Positions 41,513 through 50,221 of a stretch of DNA of 64,000 nucleotides are shown piece after piece (within the stretch, counting starts at the first letter, position 1; each line of letters starts with the position of its first letter). Below the pieces are notes generated by a model. It was not told the DNA's origin, ran no database searches, and was given only the letters and a program-made list of their open reading frames with translations. The DNA is from Pseudarthrobacter sp. L1SW (GTDB lineage Bacteria; Actinomycetota; Actinomycetes; Actinomycetales; Micrococcaceae), in the NCBI RefSeq assembly GCF_020809045.1, contig NZ_CP078079.1, positions 2,728,001-2,792,000 of the forward strand. The letters are read 5' to 3'. A program made the position numbers and the translations under genes.

Positions 41513-42361
41513 CCGGGTTGCCCGCGACCGCTTCCGCGAGGTGAACCCGGCCACGAGGCCCAGCACCAGCAACACGCCGCCGGTGACCGCCGATGCCATG
41601 GTCCAGGCCTGGAAATCCGCGGCAGAGGCGGCCACGAACTCGTCCCGGAACATGTTGGCAACTTCATTTCCGCTGTCCGCGGACACGACGGCGGCAGAGG
41701 CCGCCTGTGAGCCTGCCGCCCAGGCAGCGGCCAGGAGCAGCGCCCCAACTCCGGCGCCGGCCAGCACTGTCCAGCGGCGCCGTGCGGCCACCAGGGCAAG
41801 GAGCAGCGCCACCGCGGAGCCCCCTGCCAGCAGGTAGCCTGCGGGCGCATAGCTGGTGAGCCGTTCGGTCCACTCTTTGTACACGGGCTGGCCCACGTTG
41901 ATCAGGGTTTGTTCAGGCGGATCCAGCGGCAGCCTGGTGGCGCGCGAAATCTCCTCGGCGCCCAGCGCCACCAAGGGAGCGACGTCCAGGGTGAGGGATG
42001 AAGCTGAGGCTGCTCCGCCGTCGTCCGTTGCGGGGCTGGCGAAGCTGAGCCGGTGGCTCCTGCGCAGCGTCTCCTCCCACGCGGCCGGATAGCCGGGGAG
42101 GCCTGTCAGTGAAGAAGCAGCGTCTTCAAGCACCGGCTGGACCAGGTCCGAGAGGAAACCCGGAACGGCGCTGGTGTCGATGGTGCCCACCGCCGCAACC
42201 GCCAGCTCCTGCTGGAACCCTGAATTTGTTGCCAGCGGAGCAGCCAGCTCCACGAAGCCCTGCTCCTGGACGATGTTGCGGTCCAGCCAGATGGCCGGAA
42301 CCGCCACGGCGGCCAGCAGGACTGCCAGCACGGTGGCGGCAGCAGAAACAAAAGTTCGCAC
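41510..42361 (-). CDS. Two-to-four-helix membrane protein of unknown function
   Basis: 283 residues from GTG 42361 (VRTFVSAAATVLAVLLAAVA), chosen for AAGGAAA upstream. N-terminal helix, an extracytoplasmic domain of about 140 residues (NIVQEQGFVELAAPLATNSG, then WEETLRRSHRLSF), then three C-terminal helices (YLLAGGSAVALLLALVAARR and following). No enzyme motif seen. Proteins of this kind accompany ispH and xseA in other actinobacteria. Divergent from xseA across 202 bases. Confidence 0.75.
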   Translation of the reverse strand: MRTFVSAAATVLAVLLAAVAVPAIWLDRNIVQEQGFVELAAPLATNSGFQQELAVAAVGTIDTSAVPGFLSDLVQPVLEDAASSLTGLPGYPAAWEETLRRSHRLSFASPATDDGGAASASSLTLDVAPLVALGAEEISRATRLPLDPPEQTLINVGQPVYKEWTERLTSYAPAGYLLAGGSAVALLLALVAARRRWTVLAGAGVGALLLAAAWAAGSQAASAAVVSADSGNEVANMFRDEFVAASAADFQAWTMASAVTGGVLLVLGLVAGFTSRKRSRATR

Positions 42362-42563
42362 AGCGGTTTCCTTCGTCGGTGGTGGCGTCAACCCATCCTA
42401 GGCAGGCCTGCCGCCCGGTTCTTGTCAGCCCCGGGTGGTACAGCTTATGGATAAGGTTGATTGAGCGCCCAACGCCCACCCAAACCACACCGCCGAACAC
42501 AGACAGCCAAACACCGGACGAAGGACCCCATGCCCGCAGCTCCAGCCCCGCGAGGGCGTTTGC

Positions 42564-43904
42564 ATGTCTGAACAGGCGTCACTTCCCGGCACTGGCCAGC
42601 AACCCACAGCGCCCACCACGCTGCCCGCCACTGCTGCCGAAACCACCCCGGACAATCCGTGGCCGCTCCAGCTGCTGTCGCAGAAGCTGAAGGCCCACAT
42701 CGACCGCACGCCGTCGGCTTGGGTTGAAGGCCAGGTCATCGAACTGAACCGCCGGGGCACCAACGCCTACCTCACGTTGCGGGACGTGGACGCGGAAGTT
42801 TCGCTCCCCGCCTCGGTCTGGACCAAGGTGCTGGAACGCCAGAACCTGCCGCTGGAGCGCGGGTCGCGCGTGGTGGCCCTGCTGAAACCGGAGTTCTGGA
42901 TCAAGACCGGCCGGCTGAACATGCTGGTCCGGGACATCAGGCCGGTGGGCCTGGGCGATCTCCTTGCCCGGATTGAACGGCTGCGCCAGGCGCTCTCCGC
43001 CGAGGGCCTTTTCGCTGACTCCCGCAAGAAACCCCTGCCCCTGCTGCCGCACCGCATCGGCCTGATCACGGGCCGCGATTCGGACGCGAAGAAGGACATC
43101 CTGCGCAACGCGGCCCTGCGCTGGCCCGCGGTTGAGTTTGAAATCCGGGAGGTGGCGGTCCAGGGAAACACGGCCGTGGCCCAGGTGGTCCGTGCCCTCC
43201 GCGACCTGGACGCCCTGCCGGAGGTGGACGTCATTGTGATAGCCCGCGGCGGCGGCGCCCTGGAGGACCTGCTGCCTTTCAACAGTGAAGAACTGATCCG
43301 CGCCGTCGCCGCAGCCGCTACCCCGGTGGTGAGTGCCATCGGCCACGAGGCGGACAGGCCGCTGCTCGACGACGTCGCGGACCTGCGTGCCTCTACCCCC
43401 ACGGATGCCGCCAAGCGGATCGTCCCGGAAGTTTCCGAAGAACTGGCAGGTGTCCGCCAGGCCCGGGAGCAGCTGCGCCGGTGCATTGAGCGGCTGGTGG
43501 ACCGGGAATCGGACCGGCTGGCTTCCCTCCATTCCCGTCCCGTGCTCGCTTCGCCGGAAGGACTGGTGACCATCCGCTCGGACGAGATTGAGCGGCTGCT
43601 GCGGAGGTCGTCGGCCGCGGTCAGTTCCACCGTGGTCCGCGCGGCTGACCAACTGGACCACCTGAAGGCCCAGGTGCGGGCGCTGTCGCCGCAGAAGACC
43701 CTGGACCGGGGGTACGCCGTCGTCGAACTCGCCCGAAGGCGTGCGGCGCAAGCAGGTGCCGCCGGGCATGCTGTGGTCCGCCGCCCGGCCGAGGCCCCGG
43801 CCGGCGCCGCGCTGTCCATCCGCGTGGCGGAGGGCCGCTTCGGCGCAACCTCCACGGGAACACCTGAAGAGACAACTACTGAAATTGGAGTACCACATGA
43901 CTGA
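42564..43904 (+). CDS. xseA: Exodeoxyribonuclease VII large subunit
   Basis: 446 residues. N-terminal OB-fold (AWVEGQVIELNRRGTNAYLT, then LRDVDAEVSL) at about 50-145, then the catalytic core with PLLPHRIGLITGRDSDAKKDIL and VIVIARGGGALEDLLPFNSE, followed by a long coiled coil. With XseB it degrades single-stranded DNA to oligonucleotides in both directions. GAGGG lies upstream of the ATG. The last ~40 residues are a low-complexity tail. Overlaps xseB by 8 bases. Confidence 0.95.
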   Translation: MSEQASLPGTGQQPTAPTTLPATAAETTPDNPWPLQLLSQKLKAHIDRTPSAWVEGQVIELNRRGTNAYLTLRDVDAEVSLPASVWTKVLERQNLPLERGSRVVALLKPEFWIKTGRLNMLVRDIRPVGLGDLLARIERLRQALSAEGLFADSRKKPLPLLPHRIGLITGRDSDAKKDILRNAALRWPAVEFEIREVAVQGNTAVAQVVRALRDLDALPEVDVIVIARGGGALEDLLPFNSEELIRAVAAAATPVVSAIGHEADRPLLDDVADLRASTPTDAAKRIVPEVSEELAGVRQAREQLRRCIERLVDRESDRLASLHSRPVLASPEGLVTIRSDEIERLLRRSSAAVSSTVVRAADQLDHLKAQVRALSPQKTLDRGYAVVELARRRAAQAGAAGHAVVRRPAEAPAGAALSIRVAEGRFGATSTGTPEETTTEIGVPHD

Positions 43905-44115
43905 GCAGGCGGCAGGAGCCGGGATCGCGGCGCTGAGCTATGAAGAGGCCCGCGAGCAGCTCATCGCGGTGGTGGGGAAGCTTGAGGCCGGCGGGGCCAG
44001 CCTCGAGGAATCCCTGGCGCTGTGGGAACGCGGCGAAGCCTTGGCCGCGCGGTGCGAGGAATGGCTGGAAGGCGCCCGGAAGCGGCTTGCCGCCGCCCGC
44101 GACCAGCCGCTCTAG
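43897..44115 (+). CDS. xseB: Exodeoxyribonuclease VII small subunit
   Basis: 72 residues from ATG 43897, preceded by GGAG. Helical hairpin typical of XseB: SYEEAREQLIAVVGKLEAGG, ASLEESLALWERGEALAARC. Several copies coat the XseA coiled coil. The 8-base overlap with xseA indicates coupled translation. Confidence 0.95.
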   Translation: MTEQAAGAGIAALSYEEAREQLIAVVGKLEAGGASLEESLALWERGEALAARCEEWLEGARKRLAAARDQPL

Positions 44116-44144
44116 CCGGCGGCTTTAAGCACGCAGGCAAGCGT

Positions 44145-44999
44145 TCAGGAGCGCGCCGCCAGTTCCCGTTCCATGGCGACGTCGAACTCCGCCTTGGGCC
44201 ACTCGAGGCCAAGGTCGGTCAGCGCACCCAGCAGCAGCTGCTGGACGGCGATCCTGGCAAACCATTTCTTGTTGGCCGGGACAACATGCCAGGGAGCGGC
44301 CGCGGTGCTGGTTTCATCGATTGCTGCCTGGTACGCGCTCATGTAATCGTCCCAGAAGGCGCGCTCCTCCAGGTCCCCCCGGCTGTATTTCCAGTGCTTG
44401 GCCGGATTGTCCAGGCGGGCCAGCAGCCGTTCCCTCTGCTCCTCCCCGCTGATGTGCAGCATGACTTTGACCACCTTCGTCCCGGAGTCGGTCAGCCGCG
44501 TCTCGAATTCATTGATGGCCACGTACCGCCGTTTGATTTCCGCGGGAGTCGCCCACGCACGCACCCGGTGGATCAGGACATCCTCATAGTGTGAGCGGTC
44601 GAAAACGCCCACCATCCCGGCGGCCGGCACTTCCTTTTCGATGCGCCACAGGAAGTCGTAGGACTTCTCCTCGTCCGTGGGTGCCTTGAAGGCCTTGAAC
44701 TGGACGCCCTGGGGGTTCATCGCCGCCATGACGTGGTTGACGATCCCGCCCTTGCCCGCGGTGTCCATGGCCTGGAGGATCAGCAGGATCCGCTTGCGTC
44801 CGCCGAACCGCGACTCGGCAAACAGCTTTTCCTGAAGTTCGGCCAGCCCACTGTCCATTTCGGCGAGCAGGGCCTGTCCGTCCTCCTTGGTGCCGCTGTA
44901 GCCGGGCGTGGAATCAGGATCGACATCGCTCAGCAGGAACCCCTTCCCCGCCCGCAGGGTTTCTGAAGGGTGCTGGTCGAAGCCGATGGCGTCGGGCAT
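44145..44999 (-). CDS. Polyphosphate kinase 2 family protein (polyphosphate:nucleotide phosphotransferase)
   Basis: 284 residues from ATG 44999 (MPDAIGFDQHPSETLRAGKG), behind AAAGGA. Walker A LQAMDTAGKGGIV at about 76-88, lid GVQFKAFKAPTDEEKSYDFL, Walker B MVGVFDRSHYEDVLIHR, then NEFETRLTDSGTKVVK and WKYSRGDLEERAFWDDY. PPK2 enzymes use polyphosphate to phosphorylate nucleotides. One-domain class I or III relatives prefer ADP/GDP or AMP; which applies here cannot be judged. Downstream of the aminotransferase gene on the same strand. Confidence 0.9.
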   Translation of the reverse strand: MPDAIGFDQHPSETLRAGKGFLLSDVDPDSTPGYSGTKEDGQALLAEMDSGLAELQEKLFAESRFGGRKRILLILQAMDTAGKGGIVNHVMAAMNPQGVQFKAFKAPTDEEKSYDFLWRIEKEVPAAGMVGVFDRSHYEDVLIHRVRAWATPAEIKRRYVAINEFETRLTDSGTKVVKVMLHISGEEQRERLLARLDNPAKHWKYSRGDLEERAFWDDYMSAYQAAIDETSTAAAPWHVVPANKKWFARIAVQQLLLGALTDLGLEWPKAEFDVAMERELAARS

Positions 45000-45050
45000 G
45001 GGAATCCTTTCCGCGAAGTTCCACGGGACCGAAGTGCCCGTGGACACAGG

Positions 45051-46271
45051 CTAGTTCCCTTGGTACCTGCTTAGGAAGTCCCCCATCCGGCCCACGGCTT
45101 CCTCGATGTCCTTGACGTTGGGCAGCGTCACCATGCGGAAGTGGTCCGGGCGCACCCAATTGAACGCCCGGCCGTGGGAGACCAGGATTTTTTGCTCCCT
45201 CAGGAGATCCAGGACGAACTTCTCGTCGTCGCGGATGTGGTAGACCTCGGGGTCGAGCTTGGGGAAGAGGTACAGGGCGCCCCGGGCCTGCTGCGTGCTC
45301 ACGCCCGGGATGGCGTTGAGCATGTCGTACGCCTTGTTGCGCTGCTCCAGCAGCCGCCCGCCCGGCAGGATCAGGTCGTTGATGCTCTGGTAGCCGCCGA
45401 GCGCCGTCTGGATCGCGTGCTGGGCAGGCACGTTGGCGCAGAGGCGCATGTTGGCCAGGAGGCTGATGCCTTCAAGGTAGTCCGCCGCGTCCTTCTTGGG
45501 ACCCGAAATGGCCATCCAGCCGGCCCGGTACCCGCACACCCGGTAGGCCTTGGACAGGCCGCTGAAGGTGAGGCAGAGGACGTCGTCGCCGGTGAGCCCG
45601 GCGAGGTTGATGTGGACGGCGTCCTCGTAGAGGATTTTCTCGTAGATCTCGTCGGCGAAGAGCACCAGGCCGTGCTTCTCTGCGAGGGCCACGATCTTGC
45701 GCAGCGTCTCTTCCGGATACACGGCGCCGGTGGGGTTGTTGGGGTTGATGACCACAATGCCCTTGGTGCGGGGCGTGATCTTGGCTTCCATGTCCTCCAG
45801 GTCCGGCTGCCAGCCGCTCTCCTCATCGCAGAGGTAGTGCACAGGCTTACCGCTGGCCAGCGCCACCGAGGCCGTCCAGAGCGGATAGTCCGGGGTGGGG
45901 ATCAGGACCTCGTCGCCGTCGTCAAGGAGGGCCATCAGGGACATGGTGATAAGTTCGCTGACCCCGTTGCCCAGGTAGATGTCGTCCACATGGATGTTCT
46001 GGATGCCGCGGGTCTGGTAGTACTGCGACACGGCGGTCCGGGCGGAAAAGATGCCGCGGGAGTCGCTGTACCCCTGGGCGTGCGGCAGGTGGCGGATCAT
46101 GTCCACCAGGATGGCGTCCGGCGCTTCGAATCCGAACGGCGCGGGGTTTCCGATGTTCAGCTTGAGGATCCGGTGACCCTCAGCCTCCATCTGCTGGGCG
46201 GCCTGGAGGATCGGTCCACGGATGTCGTAAAGCACGTTGTTGAGTTTCGTGGACTGCCTGAATTCTGCCAT
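45051..46271 (-). CDS. Alanine/aspartate-type PLP aminotransferase (AlaA-like)
   Basis: 406 residues, fold type I. LKLNIGNPAPFGFEAPDAI near the N-terminus, GNGVSELITMSLMALLDDGD, INPNNPTGAVYPEETL, FADEIYEKILYE (PLP Asp), FSGLSKAYRVCGYRAGW with the PLP lysine, and a C-terminal FRMVTLPNVKD (substrate Arg). Closest known type is AlaA, making alanine from pyruvate and glutamate. ATG preceded by GAGGG. 51 bases separate it from the PPK2 start. Confidence 0.9.
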   Translation of the reverse strand: MAEFRQSTKLNNVLYDIRGPILQAAQQMEAEGHRILKLNIGNPAPFGFEAPDAILVDMIRHLPHAQGYSDSRGIFSARTAVSQYYQTRGIQNIHVDDIYLGNGVSELITMSLMALLDDGDEVLIPTPDYPLWTASVALASGKPVHYLCDEESGWQPDLEDMEAKITPRTKGIVVINPNNPTGAVYPEETLRKIVALAEKHGLVLFADEIYEKILYEDAVHINLAGLTGDDVLCLTFSGLSKAYRVCGYRAGWMAISGPKKDAADYLEGISLLANMRLCANVPAQHAIQTALGGYQSINDLILPGGRLLEQRNKAYDMLNAIPGVSTQQARGALYLFPKLDPEVYHIRDDEKFVLDLLREQKILVSHGRAFNWVRPDHFRMVTLPNVKDIEEAVGRMGDFLSRYQGN

Positions 46272-46351
46272 CCCTCAAATATGCCACAGGAAGGATGGAC
46301 CGCCGTTGAGACGTCAGCCACACGGTGCGGCGGTTCCTGCAGGCAGGACGG

Positions 46352-46394
46352 ACGACGGCGGCCGGACTTCCGAAAGTCCGGCAGCCGCCGTCGT
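46352..46394. terminator. Terminator of the osmoprotectant operon
   Basis: 11-bp plus 6-bp stem interrupted by a 3-base bulge (ACGACGGCGGC-CGGACT), 41 bases past the last gene of the ABC operon on the minus strand. Confidence 0.75.
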
Positions 46395-46434
46395 ACTCCT
46401 GCACAGTAGTACTGCCAAGGGTGCCGGGCGGCTC

Positions 46435-47397
46435 CTACTTCACGATGCCCTTTTCCTTCAGCCACGCCTGTGCGGCTTCCTTGGCGCCCTGTTTCTGGCT
46501 GCCGCTGACGGCCCGGTTCAGGTTGATCAGGTCCTCGGTGGTCAGCACGCGGGACACCGAGTTGAGCGCTTCCTTGGCCTTGTCCGTCATCTTCGCCTCG
46601 TTGTACAGCGGAACCACCTGCTGGGCGATGAAGTTGTTCTTGGGGTCCTCGAGCACCACAAGGTCGTTGTCCGCGATGGACGGGGTAGTGGTGTAGATGT
46701 CCGCCACCTGGACCTGGTCCTCCAGGAGCGCCTTCAGGGTCACTGGACCGCCGCCGTCGCTGAAGGGTTCCAGTTTCTTGGGCTCGCAGTTGTAGTTCTT
46801 CTTCAGCCCCGGCAGGCCGTAGGCGCGCTCGGCAAAGGTGGCCGGAGCCCCCACGACGATCTCGCTGCAGACCTTGGCCAGGTCCTCAATGGACTTCAGC
46901 TGGTACTTTTCGGCGGTTGCCTTGGTGACCACCATGGCGTCCTTGTCTTCGGCCTTGGCCGGCTCCAGGATGGCAAGCCCGCCGGGCAGCTTGTCCGGCA
47001 GGGCCTTGGCGATGTCTTCCGCCGAAACCTCCGAGGCTTCCTTGTCCACGTGCAGCAGCAGGTTGCCGGTGTAATCCGGAATGACGTCCACGGAACCGTC
47101 CTGGACGGCCTTGAAGTACACCTCGCGGGAGCCGATGTTGGGCTTGGTGGTGGCGGTGACCCCGGCTGCGTTCAGCGCCCCGGCGTACAGTTCGCCGATG
47201 ATCTGGCTTTCCGTGAAGTCGGCTGAACCGATGACCAGGGATGTTGCTCCCCCGGAGGCTGCACCGCTGCTGGCCGGCGCCTTGCTTAGGGGGTCCGAGG
47301 ATCCGCCGCAGGCAGAGAGCGCCATGGCCAGGCCGAGGCCTGCCGCGAGGCCGCTGAACGCACGCCGGCCGAGATGGTGTTGGCGGCTTTCTTTCAT
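46435..47397 (-). CDS. Osmoprotectant (glycine betaine/choline-type) binding lipoprotein
   Basis: 320 residues. A twin-Arg-like n-region (HHLGRRAFSG) and hydrophobic stretch end in lipobox LSAC (Cys 30). OpuC/OsmF-type domain: LVIGSADFTESQIIGELYAG, REVYFKAVQDGSVDVIPDYT, DIYTTTPSIADNDLVVLED. Captures compatible solutes outside the membrane for the permeases just upstream. Start overlaps the permease stop by 4 bases. Fourth and last gene of the operon. Confidence 0.9.
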   Translation of the reverse strand: MKESRQHHLGRRAFSGLAAGLGLAMALSACGGSSDPLSKAPASSGAASGGATSLVIGSADFTESQIIGELYAGALNAAGVTATTKPNIGSREVYFKAVQDGSVDVIPDYTGNLLLHVDKEASEVSAEDIAKALPDKLPGGLAILEPAKAEDKDAMVVTKATAEKYQLKSIEDLAKVCSEIVVGAPATFAERAYGLPGLKKNYNCEPKKLEPFSDGGGPVTLKALLEDQVQVADIYTTTPSIADNDLVVLEDPKNNFIAQQVVPLYNEAKMTDKAKEALNSVSRVLTTEDLINLNRAVSGSQKQGAKEAAQAWLKEKGIVK

Positions 47398-48137
47398 GAT
47401 TTACCTCCTTGTACCACAGCCTCCGTAGGGACGGGGTCTGTGAGATCGGCCGCAGCCTGCTGGCTGCGGCGGGACTGCCTCGAGGCGCCTGTTGCCAGGA
47501 ACAGCCTCTGGAAAAGGGAAAGGACAAGGTCGACGGCGATCGCCAGGGCCGCGATGAGCAGGGAACCGCCGAGCATCTGGGGGAAGTCGCTGAGGACGAG
47601 CCCGTCGAAGAGGTACCTGCCCAGGCCGCCCAGGTTGATGTAGGCCACCACGGAGACCGTGGCGATGACCTGCAGCACGCCGGTGCGGAAGCCGCCGAAC
47701 ATCACGGTGAGCGCGTTGGGCAGCTCTGCCCGGAACAGAACCTGCAGTTCGGTCATGCCCATGGCACGGGCGGCGTCCACCACGTTGCGGTCCACGCTGG
47801 AGATACCGGCGTAGGTGCCCGCAAGCAGGGGCGGGACAGTGAGGATGACCAGCGCCCAGATGGGCGGCATCAGCCCGATCCCGGCCAGGAGCACGAAGAG
47901 CGTGAGCAGGCCGAGCGTGGGCAGTGCCCGCAGCGCCCCGGCGAGCGCAACCACCGCGACCCTTCCCCTGCCCGTATGGCCTACGTACATGCCTACGGGG
48001 ACGGCGATGGCGGCGGCGATCAGCATCACCAGGCCGGTGTACTGGAGGTGTTCGCCCAGCCGGGCGGGGATCCCGGCGCTGCCGGTCCAGTTCTCCGGAT
48101 CGGCAAGCCAGGCGAAGGTGTCGGAGAAAACGCTCAT
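47394..48137 (-). CDS. Osmoprotectant ABC transporter permease
   Basis: 247 residues, ProW/OpuCB type with about five membrane helices. FAWLADPENWTGSAGIPARL opens the protein; EAA-like loop AARAMGMTELQVLFRAELPN near the middle. Pairs with the next permease to form the channel. Overlaps both neighbours by 4 bases. Confidence 0.9.
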   Translation of the reverse strand: MSVFSDTFAWLADPENWTGSAGIPARLGEHLQYTGLVMLIAAAIAVPVGMYVGHTGRGRVAVVALAGALRALPTLGLLTLFVLLAGIGLMPPIWALVILTVPPLLAGTYAGISSVDRNVVDAARAMGMTELQVLFRAELPNALTVMFGGFRTGVLQVIATVSVVAYINLGGLGRYLFDGLVLSDFPQMLGGSLLIAALAIAVDLVLSLFQRLFLATGASRQSRRSQQAAADLTDPVPTEAVVQGGKS

Positions 48138-48877
48138 GGGTTTCCGCCTCCCGCCTTGGGCTCGGACAGCCTGAGGGCCGGGTCAAGTGCTGCGGCAGGT
48201 GCCTCACCGGCCTGCCCGGCTTCCCGCTGCCTGTCCGGCCTCTTCCCGGCGCGCTCCCACGGGGTCAGGAGCCGTTCCAGCAGGACCAGGAACGCATCCA
48301 TCAGCAGTGCCAGGACCAGGATGGCGATGATCCCCACCACCACTTCGGTGACAAAGTCCCGCTGGAGTCCGGAGGTGAAGAGCATCCCCAGGTTTCCGAT
48401 GCCCAGCAGCGCGGCCACGCTGACCAGGGAGATATTGCTGACCGAGACCACCCGGAGCCCGGCGAAGAGGACGGGCAGGGACAGCGGCAGGTCCACGCGG
48501 AGGAACCGCGCCAGCGGTTTGTAGCCCATGGCGACGGCGGCCTGGCTCACGTCCCCGCTGACAGAGTCGAAGGCGTCCAGGGCCGCCCGGACCAGCAGGG
48601 CAACGGCGTAGATGGTCAGGGCCACCACCACGTTGAGTGGATCCAGGATCCTGGTGCCCAGGATGGTGGGCAGGATGATGAACAGTGCCAGCGACGGGAT
48701 GGTGTACAGGAGCGAGGAGGCTGTGAGCACCACCGAGCGGAGCGCCCGGTTCTGCCGCGCCAGCTGGGCCAGGGGGATGGAGATGACCAGCCCCAGGACC
48801 ATGGGGACGAGGGCCAGCACCAGGTGCTGGCCGGCGCGCTCCAGCACCATGCCGCTGTTGGCGAGGAACCAGTCCAT
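48134..48877 (-). CDS. Osmoprotectant ABC transporter permease
   Basis: 247 residues, same family as the preceding permease: VALVPMVLGLVISIPLAQLA-like first helices and the coupling loop AVAMGYKPLARFLRVDLPLS. Having two distinct permeases plus a separate lipoprotein is the OpuC/OsmU arrangement. The C-terminal 40 residues are polar. ATG/GTG overlaps with both neighbours indicate coupled translation. Confidence 0.9.
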   Translation of the reverse strand: MDWFLANSGMVLERAGQHLVLALVPMVLGLVISIPLAQLARQNRALRSVVLTASSLLYTIPSLALFIILPTILGTRILDPLNVVVALTIYAVALLVRAALDAFDSVSGDVSQAAVAMGYKPLARFLRVDLPLSLPVLFAGLRVVSVSNISLVSVAALLGIGNLGMLFTSGLQRDFVTEVVVGIIAILVLALLMDAFLVLLERLLTPWERAGKRPDRQREAGQAGEAPAAALDPALRLSEPKAGGGNP

Positions 48878-49974
48878 CAGAGCGCAGCCTGCCGGAGCTG
48901 GCGTGCCTCTTCAATGAGGGCCAGCACTTCGCCGCCGCGGATCACGCCCTTCACCGTGCCCTCTTCATCCACTGCCACGCCCAGGCCCGACGGCGAGGAG
49001 AGCGCGGCGTCCAGCGCCCGGCGCAGGCTTTCCCCCGGGCGGAACAGGGAACCCCCCGGAATGAGGCCTCCGTCAGTGCCTGGAGTCGACCAGCCAAGGG
49101 GGCGCAGCTCCTCATCCACCACCAGCTGCCAGCCGCCAGCGGCTTCCGCATCGGCGTTGCCGTCGCGGCCGCGGACGATCGTGGGCACCGGATGGAGGGT
49201 AACGCCGTCGGACGGGGTGAAGCCAAGGTGCCGGAACCCGCGGTCCCGTCCGACGAACGAGGCAACGAAGTCATTTGCCGGCGCCCGGAGGATCTCCTCC
49301 GGCGTGGCGTACTGGGCGAGCTTTCCGCCCACTGCGAAGACCGCTACTTTGTCCCCCAGGACGGTGGCTTCATCGATGTCATGGGTGACAAAGACGATGG
49401 TTTTGGCCAGGTCCTTCTGGAGCCTCAGCAGTTCCTGCTGGAGTTCGTCCCGGACCACGGGATCCACGGCGCTGAAGGGTTCGTCCATAAGCAGGACGGG
49501 AGGATCGGCGGCGAGCGCGCGGGCCACTCCGACGCGCTGCTGCTGGCCGCCGGAAAGCTGGGAAGGGTAGCGCTTCCCCAGTGAACGTGCCAGGCCCACC
49601 ACGTCCAGCAGTTCCTCGGCACGGCGGCGGGCGTCGGACTTGGACACCCCGTTCAGCCGGGGCACGGTGGCGATGTTGTCCAGCACGGAGCGGTGCGGGA
49701 GCAGGCCTGCCGACTGCATCACGTACCCCATAGAGCGGCGCAGTTCAGCGGCCGGGACGGCGGTCACGTCCCGGCCGCCCACAGTGATGGTGCCGGATGT
49801 GGGTTCCACCATCCTGTTGATCATGCGCAGCGTAGTTGTCTTGCCGCAGCCTGACGGGCCAACCAGGACGGTGATGGAGCCCTTGCTGATGGACATGGAG
49901 AGGTTGTCCACGGCAGGCTGCCCGCCCTGGTACTGCTTGGTAACGCTCTGAAACTCGATCATCGCCTGGTCCAT
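48877..49974 (-). CDS. Osmoprotectant ABC transporter ATP-binding protein with CBS region
   Basis: 365 residues. Walker A GPSGCGKTTTLRMINRM at about 38-54, Q-loop YVMQSAGLLPHRS, signature [16 protein letters not shown], Walker B VLLMDEPFSAVDPV, His switch FVTHDIDEA. The last ~120 residues are a CBS-like regulatory region (GLGVAVDEEGTVKGVIRGGE) that in OpuA-type importers senses ionic strength. First gene of the operon; the transporter presumably responds to osmotic stress. ATG 49974; an internal ATG four codons later is possible. Confidence 0.92.
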   Translation of the reverse strand: MDQAMIEFQSVTKQYQGGQPAVDNLSMSISKGSITVLVGPSGCGKTTTLRMINRMVEPTSGTITVGGRDVTAVPAAELRRSMGYVMQSAGLLPHRSVLDNIATVPRLNGVSKSDARRRAEELLDVVGLARSLGKRYPSQLSGGQQQRVGVARALAADPPVLLMDEPFSAVDPVVRDELQQELLRLQKDLAKTIVFVTHDIDEATVLGDKVAVFAVGGKLAQYATPEEILRAPANDFVASFVGRDRGFRHLGFTPSDGVTLHPVPTIVRGRDGNADAEAAGGWQLVVDEELRPLGWSTPGTDGGLIPGGSLFRPGESLRRALDAALSSPSGLGVAVDEEGTVKGVIRGGEVLALIEEARQLRQAAL

Positions 49975-50029
49975 GGTGCGGACTTACCTGTTCTCTGGGA
50001 CGGGCTCCTGGAAGCACCGCGACACTGTC

Positions 50030-50055
50030 ATCAGCACGCTGATAGTTACGGTAAC
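50030..50055. promoter_or_regulatory. Two small inverted repeats upstream of the osmoprotectant operon
   Basis: ATCAGC-AC-GCTGAT (50030-50043) and GTTAC-G-GTAAC (50045-50055) sit side by side 56-81 bases upstream of the ATPase start, in the 247-base divergent gap. Their clustering suggests an operator; no regulator is identified. Confidence 0.4.
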
Positions 50056-50209
50056 CCAATCCGGGGCCGGCAACACCCTGCAGCGTCCCGAATCCGGGCA
50101 AAGGAATCCCTACTGTAATCATTCGCAGCCGGGAGGGCCCCGGATGGGTCCTTATTCCGGCGGAGACAGCCGGGGGCCCGGAACGGTGCCGGTTGTGGGC
50201 CGTCCGGCC

Positions 50210-50215
50210 TAGAGT
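50210..50215 (+). promoter_or_regulatory. -10 element (TAGAGT) of a leaderless promoter for the pirin gene
   Basis: TAGAGT ends 6 bases before GTG 50222 (gap GGATCC). Confidence 0.45.
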
Positions 50216-50221
50216 GGATCC

